Shown here in pieces: positions 58,109-64,000 of a stretch of DNA of 64,000 nt. The stretch's first letter is position 1. Every line of letters begins with the position of its first letter. The translations under genes were made by a program, and so were the position numbers. The stretch covers positions 15,946,364 through 16,010,363 of the forward strand of contig NC_063272.1 in NCBI RefSeq assembly GCF_910591885.1, written 5' to 3'. The notes beneath the pieces are model-generated. The model was not told the origin of the DNA. It did no database searches and worked only from the letters and a program-made list of their open reading frames with translations. The DNA comes from Bombus terrestris. Its lineage: Eukaryota > Arthropoda > Insecta > Hymenoptera > Apidae.

Positions 58109-61100
58109 ATAGGTGGAAAGATGAAGATTAACCGTTGATGTGCTGTTTCGAATTTATTAAAATAGAGTAGCGTTCTGAGAAAAAACGAAGCTTCTAATAT
58201 TAATTTGATATTCTGGAAACTACGTCTATTTGGCGACATATATATGATGCAGACTAATTACTAAATCGATAGTCAGCTACGTTAGATAGCTAAGAATGAA
58301 TGCAAAGTGATAGGGGCTTACGTTTTGCTATAATATAAGCAGAAAGAAGTTCTAAATGTTATCGTTAGTATTCGTTGTGCTAATGATATTATTCACTGAT
58401 ATATTAATGGTATATTCAGCCGCAAAATTTTATTTCTGCAACAAGAGTTTCGCCCACAGAGCAGCTCGTGAAACATCAATCTAAAGATGTCCTAAATGAC
58501 GAACCCCGGCGCGAATTCGTTTAATCGACGTGATTGCACTTATGTCACCAACGAATTTGGCTCTCCCTCCTATAGGCAACATGTCCTCCTTCTTCCTTCC
58601 TATTCTCGTTGACGCGAACACGATTTATGGGGCACGATCATAAAAGATGTTCATAACGAAATGACGTCGCCGGCGGAAGCTGGCGGAAATGTGCTGTCTA
58701 GAAAATTCCTCTGTCGAACGATTGTTCGTCATCTCGTTTATTGGCTTTACTAGTCGCGTAAAGTTTCATTTACGATACGTTGGAAAAGTAGTTTAATACC
58801 AGTAGGAATTCTTTTTGACGAAATAGCCGTAGATCTGATCTTTCATAGTCAGTTTTGAAAAATGAGAATTTTTAATCACTGTCATGCGTTTATTATGGTA
58901 TTCGAACTATCGATGACTACGATATAAAGCTTATTACCCGACGATTTCGTGCATTCTATGATTCCACAACTGAATCAGAAGCCATGAAGTATACTTCATT
59001 GCAATTAAGAACCATTAATTGATGCGATGATAGATTTACGAAACGTATATTGTCGGAGACAATCGAACTGCACGCAATCAAAGCGAGGAACTGGTTGCAC
59101 CGATCCAGATCGAATGTAAATCCAATAGCATTTCGCGGTGTTTGTCACGGGACAAGCATCACGATCATATTGTCGATGTTCGAAAGCCAAGCTTGAGTGG
59201 ATGCACGCAGTGACGTGTGTTTACATGCTCATAATAAATGCGTGCATGGATATGCGTGTTCGTGGCTCTCGAAAGTGTTTACGAGGTACGATAAACCACA
59301 CAGTGGTCGAGTATGGCTTTGAATCAAAGACACAGAATGGAGATTCCAATTTAGAGGCCAGAGTATATATGCGATCACTTAACGGTTGAATTAGTACTGT
59401 TATCATAACGAACTGCATTTTATTCTGTTCTATTATGTTTGCAAAACTCTCATCCTGAATAATTTCATCGTGAAATTTTCATTTATTTCGTTTCGTTGAC
59501 ATCGTTCTCTCGTCAGAAATAAATTTCTCTTTGTTGCCTCGCATTACAGTTTTTTTCAAATATCTCTTTTTTAATATTTACTCTTCACTTTTGGAATATT
59601 CTGTATACCGAGCGTATCTTTTATTCATCGCAACGGTGCATCCTTTTTGCTTTGCATTTTATTTTTCGTTTACCATTTCCATTAACTCACTCACGATTCC
59701 TGTAACATAAACACAAGTTATTTTAATTAATTTGCTACTACGTACTATTCAACAGAATTTTTAATATTTGACACAGACAGAATAATGTAAAATTCTTTAC
59801 TATTTTTCAAGTTAAGCAGAAATAGTTACCTACCTTCTTATTAGAATTGAGGAACTTTCTGATAAAAGGGACCTACCTGTATGGTAAAAATGTAGGTGTC
59901 GAGCATATTTTCTAGTGTATTTTTGTATTTGAATTATTCTGAAATTTGTTCTTTAACGCTGGAATTAGCAGTTCTTAATGTTTGCAATTACTAACAACAT
60001 ATAGGTGTTTTTCGTAACATTGTGATGTTTACTTTTAGTTGTTCATTTTCACCGTATCAGATATATACTAAGAGTCAGTACATGGTGTGTGTATTCTTTT
60101 TTATATCACATTCATTCGAATTGTTAATTATAATGGTTCGTAACATTAGAACACTCCAGCAAACTCTCGAATTATTCTCTATCTCGTTTGATTTATCGAT
60201 TCGATATCAAGTACATGATCGAAAAACAAAAAACCAGCATTTCATTCATCGAAAACTGACCAGCTGCAGAGGATTGCAACAGAAACTTGATTGAAAGCAT
60301 TATCGAGTTCATGAGTTCGGGAAAAGGTTAACGACGACTAATTCCAGTTGTCCGGATTTGGGTTCAGCTCGAAGATGATCCGTTTCGACAGCTTCTGGTT
60401 GGTATTTCCGTAACATCATCCACACGGGGAATATCCACGGTCTTCGCTAACCTCTGCGGTACTATGTGAGATCTTTGATCAAACGCTCTGATCAAGGATA
60501 ACGAGAGAATCTGAGTGATCTATTCTCATTGACTTTGTCACACGGTCCTTTGACACACGAATCGAATCGAAGACCAAGATATTAAGATACCTTGCCCCTT
60601 TGATGGATTTACATTTTCTCCTTCGATATTGATAAACAAGAGACATTACGTTTATCAGTGTTTACCAGAAATTTTTCCCTCGGCTTTGTCTCCTACAAAT
60701 TTCACAAGAAATTATTTGGTATATGTTAGCGATTGAGTATTATATAGCCCGATATAAACCGATCATAGTTATTGGAAGTTATCGAGTTGGAAATTTTGGA
60801 AGATAAAACTTATGGTTTAGTTTCTTTGAAAACGATGAAGTTGAACAAACTTATAGTTTGGAAAACATAGTTTGAGAAGTGATTAATTCGATAAAAAGAA
60901 TATTCAAAGTATGCTGGAAATCCCTTTCCTAGTTAAATACTAGATGTATATATATATATTTCTGATAAAATTAACGTTGGCTGTTATTAAGATAAGAAGA
61001 TGATTAATGTAGAGCTCCTGCGTTTATGTTTCCCTTGTCATTTATATGATAAATTTTACAAAATTAAAGATAAAATAGTTTATAAACCAATCAATTTTCG

Positions 61101-61551
61101 ACATAACTGCGTTAATTACTTTCTTACGAAGCAGGAAAAGATGCATCGATCGAGATATTAGCAGATTTATAGCTCCATTTTATAAAATACACTTGACATT
61201 CAATTTTGTCCGATGAAATATTCTTTCTGTCTTGCATCATCTCAGAGCCGTAGCTTAGTTCATTTGCATGAGCCACCCTGTGTATTTGTCATTCTACTTA
61301 CTTTCGTCGTGCAATTTTAGGTACATGCAATACATTGCGTACATTCTAGTATTAATCAAAGATAGAATATTATTTTCAACATGAATTCCTACACGGTTCA
61401 CCTTTAATATCATCATCTCAGGATACCTATCAACATCACAAATAGGACATTCAAAGGAAACCCTATGAAACCTTGCGACAGATGAAATCCAGCGAAAGAG
61501 CGATTCGAACAATTCGAAGACACCAAAGGAGCCCTACGGTCTTTTTTAACG

Positions 61552-61567
61552 AACGTTAATTAACGTT
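61552..61567. repeat. 16-bp perfect palindrome
   Basis: AACGTTAATTAACGTT is exactly self-complementary. The upstream TTAACG at 61547-61552 repeats the arm motif. Confidence 0.9.
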
Positions 61568-61750
61568 ATGGTTACGGCACTCTACGGCGATGTCGGTTAG
61601 AGGGGTAGCCATGGCAAGTGAAATTCCCTTTGTGTCCGAAAGCCCGATATTGCTGAGCTTAATCACGCTTAAATACGCTGGCTCGTCACGTCCATTGCGT
61701 CGGATGTTCCTCTCGAAATATCGCTGCTGGAGAACGATATCACGTTCATT

Positions 61751-61770
61751 TCTCTCTCTCTCTCTCTCTT
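61751..61770 (+). repeat. (CT)n microsatellite
   Basis: About nine to ten CT units, continuing into imperfect CT-rich sequence to 61798. Confidence 0.95.
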
Positions 61771-62582
61771 TCTTTATCTCTTTCTCACTCACTCTCTTCA
61801 ACGATACTCTGATAGCGATATTATTATTATTAACCAGTTAATTAGCGTTTTCCATTAGGTATACGTTGAAGCGTAGTCCAACTTTCTCTGACAGATTATC
61901 GATTGTAAACGTTGCTGTGTAGTGCGACACGGACCGCCCGGGGATCGTAATACTGGAAGATTATTGATTCGCGCACAAAATTTTGATTAAATCTTCACGG
62001 AGATTGAAACGTCTGCAGTAACAAGGAGGTAGTTGTAAATTAAGTTACGAAGAATTTCTAAGCCATCTACGTTTGGAAACAGACTGTTTAACTCGTTACT
62101 AGTAGCGTGATAAAACAGTGAAATGTGTCGTGTACGACACGGGTCGCTGGTCATAATTTTCTACGGGAATATAACATCTACTCATCAAAAGGAAAGTACG
62201 TCCAATTGATGTTAATATTCTCAGTCGTAATTATTATAATTCAGCAGTCTTTTTATGTTACTTTATTTTGTTGTTTGTTTTATTACTTCTCACATAATAT
62301 CTGCCTCCTAACTCAAATAACCCTATCGTAGGATTATTCCACTGTTTTTCCCCTTTTCGACGTGTCTTCCTTCTATAAACTTAAAATATACCATATCTTC
62401 TCATTCTTTCGTTATAACTATCAACTGAAAATTTGTATGCGTTCGCGACGTGTAGTTCAACTACATTACTAAATTAACCATGTCTCGCAATAGGTATACA
62501 ACAAGTTTAATTATTCCGTGCAAAGTTCAAGATTGGATTTTAAGGTGTTGACCTTTATACGGCTCAGATAACCCTATCTTAT

Positions 62583-62975
62583 CTAAGTATCGGATAAATC
62601 TTGCCAAAAGTAAGCGAATATTCTGATAGTTTCGAGTCGTGGCGTGGTTGATGTTGCGTAGTATTTCATGTAGCTTCCGTTTCTCTCCCTCTGGCGCGGC
62701 TTTAATTTCAACGGGTCTCGAAAAATTTTGCGTTTAGGGTTGCGGCGAAGAGGTTTGGGGAGAGATGGCTTAACGAAGAACCCTTCTTTGCGTAGGTGCT
62801 CGAGAAGGAGTCGAGGGGTATCCTTGAGTGTGAGGGAAAGGACGCCAACAAACTGGTGTAATAGTCGAGTAGTACACCTACGTGTGGGAAATTTTACGCG
62901 TTTTAAATATTTCGAAGGAATTAAAGCGTGATATAAAGTGATACGGAAGTTTATGCGTGCATTTTGGAATTTCAT
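62583..62975 (-). CDS. Hypothetical 130-aa basic open frame
   Basis: A true ATG at 62973-62975 (minus strand) opens 130 codons to TAG at 62583-62585. The product is basic, with a Pro/Lys/Arg-rich centre (KPSLPKPLRRNPKRKIF) and no membrane span or recognisable domain. Codon bias is moderate. A plus-strand frame (62728-62931) overlaps in another register. No splice site or promoter was anchored. Length with a genuine ATG makes it worth recording. Confidence 0.2.
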   Translation of the reverse strand: MKFQNARINFRITLYHALIPSKYLKRVKFPTRRCTTRLLHQFVGVLSLTLKDTPRLLLEHLRKEGFFVKPSLPKPLRRNPKRKIFRDPLKLKPRQRERNGSYMKYYATSTTPRLETIRIFAYFWQDLSDT

Positions 62976-63428
62976 TAACGCTGTAACGAGGCACCACTAT
63001 CGTCATTATATGTGCTAATAAAGTCTGAAGCAAAACTGGAACTGTACACTTCCGTTCGTAATAATTGATATCTACGTGATAACTGATCTAGATTGCTAAG
63101 TTTATATAATACACACAATATATTCGTAACAATTATAAGTGTTACAAGTGTTACAATACTGTCTTATCAGCTATTACACATCTTCGTTGCTTTTATATTT
63201 TTAACTTATATAGGTGTTTCTTTATTAAATATTTAATTAATTCGTACCGATTTTTGAGAATATATGTTTGCATTAAATATCTTGTAATTTTTACCGTATA
63301 TACATTTTCGTTCTAAACTGTACCAATACGTCAGTGAAATTCCAAAATAAAATATTTATATAGCACACGTAATATATATCTAAAATTTTTCCATTGAAAA
63401 TGTTCAAATACGCAGATGACTGTGTTTC
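62976..63428. other. AT-rich noncoding sequence
   Basis: Very AT-rich. GTGTTACAAGTGTTACAA-type short repeats lie at about 63139-63156. Nothing else is seen. Confidence 0.6.
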
Positions 63429-63935
63429 ATGAATTATTGCTCGTTAGTAAACGAGAGTAGTTCAGTTCGAGAAGAACATAAAGCATACATGAAAGCGTGG
63501 ATTCGTTTGTATTCGTGTATAGGGTGCAATAAACGCATACTAGTCGGAAAGCTGCATTGCAGTTTTCATTGGTTTTTTTCTCAGGTATTGGGTCGAGCAC
63601 GAATGTGCAGTCAGGCAATCGTAGGTGGCCATAAACAGTCATTGACAGTGCGTACGTGTGGTCGTTTGCTAAATCGGGTTCTACCGCCACGACCGCAAAA
63701 GCGGTTCGAACTAAACCGTTCTTCCTCAAATGCGTTCAGTGTATCCTCGGTGATCAATGTGATTCTCTGTCGAGGCTTTTCGCTAATCGCTTTTAATCGC
63801 AACCTTCTCTCCGCTCCCATTAATCAAAACTTTCTGCATCAAACTTTTCATTCGTATTCATTCCCTTTCAGATATCAAGAGATTTATACTATTTTATTGC
63901 GAATTCCAGCCTTTTCTTTTGCTAAAAAACGTTAA
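63429..63935 (+). CDS. Hypothetical 168-aa open frame (longest from an ATG)
   Basis: The ATG at 63429 opens 168 codons to TAA at 63933-63935. Residues 1-50 are mixed, and about 60-95 are basic (for example RLLNRVLPPRPQKRFELN). The last third is Ser/Phe-rich and looks compositional. A strong acceptor-like site lies inside it (GGTTTTTTTCTCAG at 63580-63593), so the true exon could begin at 63594 instead. Two minus-strand frames overlap. No domain or family is recognised. Confidence 0.22.
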   Translation: MNYCSLVNESSSVREEHKAYMKAWIRLYSCIGCNKRILVGKLHCSFHWFFSQVLGRARMCSQAIVGGHKQSLTVRTCGRLLNRVLPPRPQKRFELNRSSSNAFSVSSVINVILCRGFSLIAFNRNLLSAPINQNFLHQTFHSYSFPFRYQEIYTILLRIPAFSFAKKR

Positions 63936-64000
63936 TTTAATCTTTCCCGTTTATTTTAGTTTGAATGTGCTCTTAGCAGTATAAGTTTAAACCTAAATAT
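63936..64000. other. Window end, AT-rich
   Basis: AT-rich sequence with no feature. The window ends here. Confidence 0.6.

Larger units (their letters stand above)
58109..62575. other. AT-rich noncoding sequence
   Basis: No gene is called. It holds a CpG-richer patch at 58490-58700, a (TA)n at 60948-60959, CACCCTGTGTA at 61274-61284 (inverted form of the ACAGGGTG terminus), a 16-bp palindrome at 61552-61567 and a (CT)n microsatellite at 61751-61770. The patch 61590-61800 has frames on both strands. Confidence 0.5.

Noticed and set aside
63690..63712. GGTTCGAA resembling a tRNA T-loop
   Set aside because: The flanking bases do not pair as a T-stem in the right register and no A box lies at the correct distance.
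1..64000. Search for CRISPR arrays, rRNA, TTAGG telomeric arrays, well-known insect microRNA sequences and reverse transcriptase or transposase motifs
   Set aside because: None were seen by eye. This was not an exhaustive computational scan.

Overview
The window looks like insect nuclear DNA, most likely from a hymenopteran such as a bee. It is AT-rich and intergenic or intronic in texture, with scattered GC/CpG-richer blocks of roughly 200-700 bp, short CT, TA and ATT microsatellites, and short relics of Tc1/mariner-type transposons. The organism assignment is inferred from composition and repeat style only. I recognise no protein family by sequence, and I see no tRNA, rRNA, CRISPR array or prokaryotic operon structure.

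Layout: 1-12.7 kb is mostly noncoding. It holds two long pyrimidine-rich tracts (6.76-7.06 and 8.54-9.06 kb) and a degraded-looking coding block on the minus strand (10.2-11.2 kb). The best-supported functional signal is at 12.97-13.39 kb: an Inr/DPE core promoter with exact spacing, followed by a probable untranslated first exon ending at a strong GTGAGT donor, with a small TIR element just inside the putative intron. From 13.6 to 40 kb most sequence is intron-like or intergenic. It contains two more TIR elements (16.5 and 19.3 kb), a cluster of nested inverted repeats next to a possible 71-bp intron (19.8-20.2 kb), isolated microexon candidates on the minus strand (21.0 and 23.7 kb), an old 88-bp tandem array (25.5 kb) and the longest open frame (26.65-27.2 kb, minus). 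At 40.4-41.0 kb a CpG-rich block carries an ordered set of strong minus-strand splice sites, possibly the 5' end of a minus-strand gene. From 42 to 64 kb the sequence is noncoding with a few codon-biased but unidentified open frames (45.8, 49.5, 50.5, 53.8, 55.6, 57.8, 62.6 and 63.4 kb).

Most coding calls are weak. In this genome the GC-richer blocks often read as plausible protein on both strands in the same codon register, so strand and even coding status cannot be settled by eye. Homology search and RNA-seq would decide them. If the 12.97 kb promoter is real, much of the following sequence is probably its long first intron, but I could not assign any downstream exon to it with confidence.
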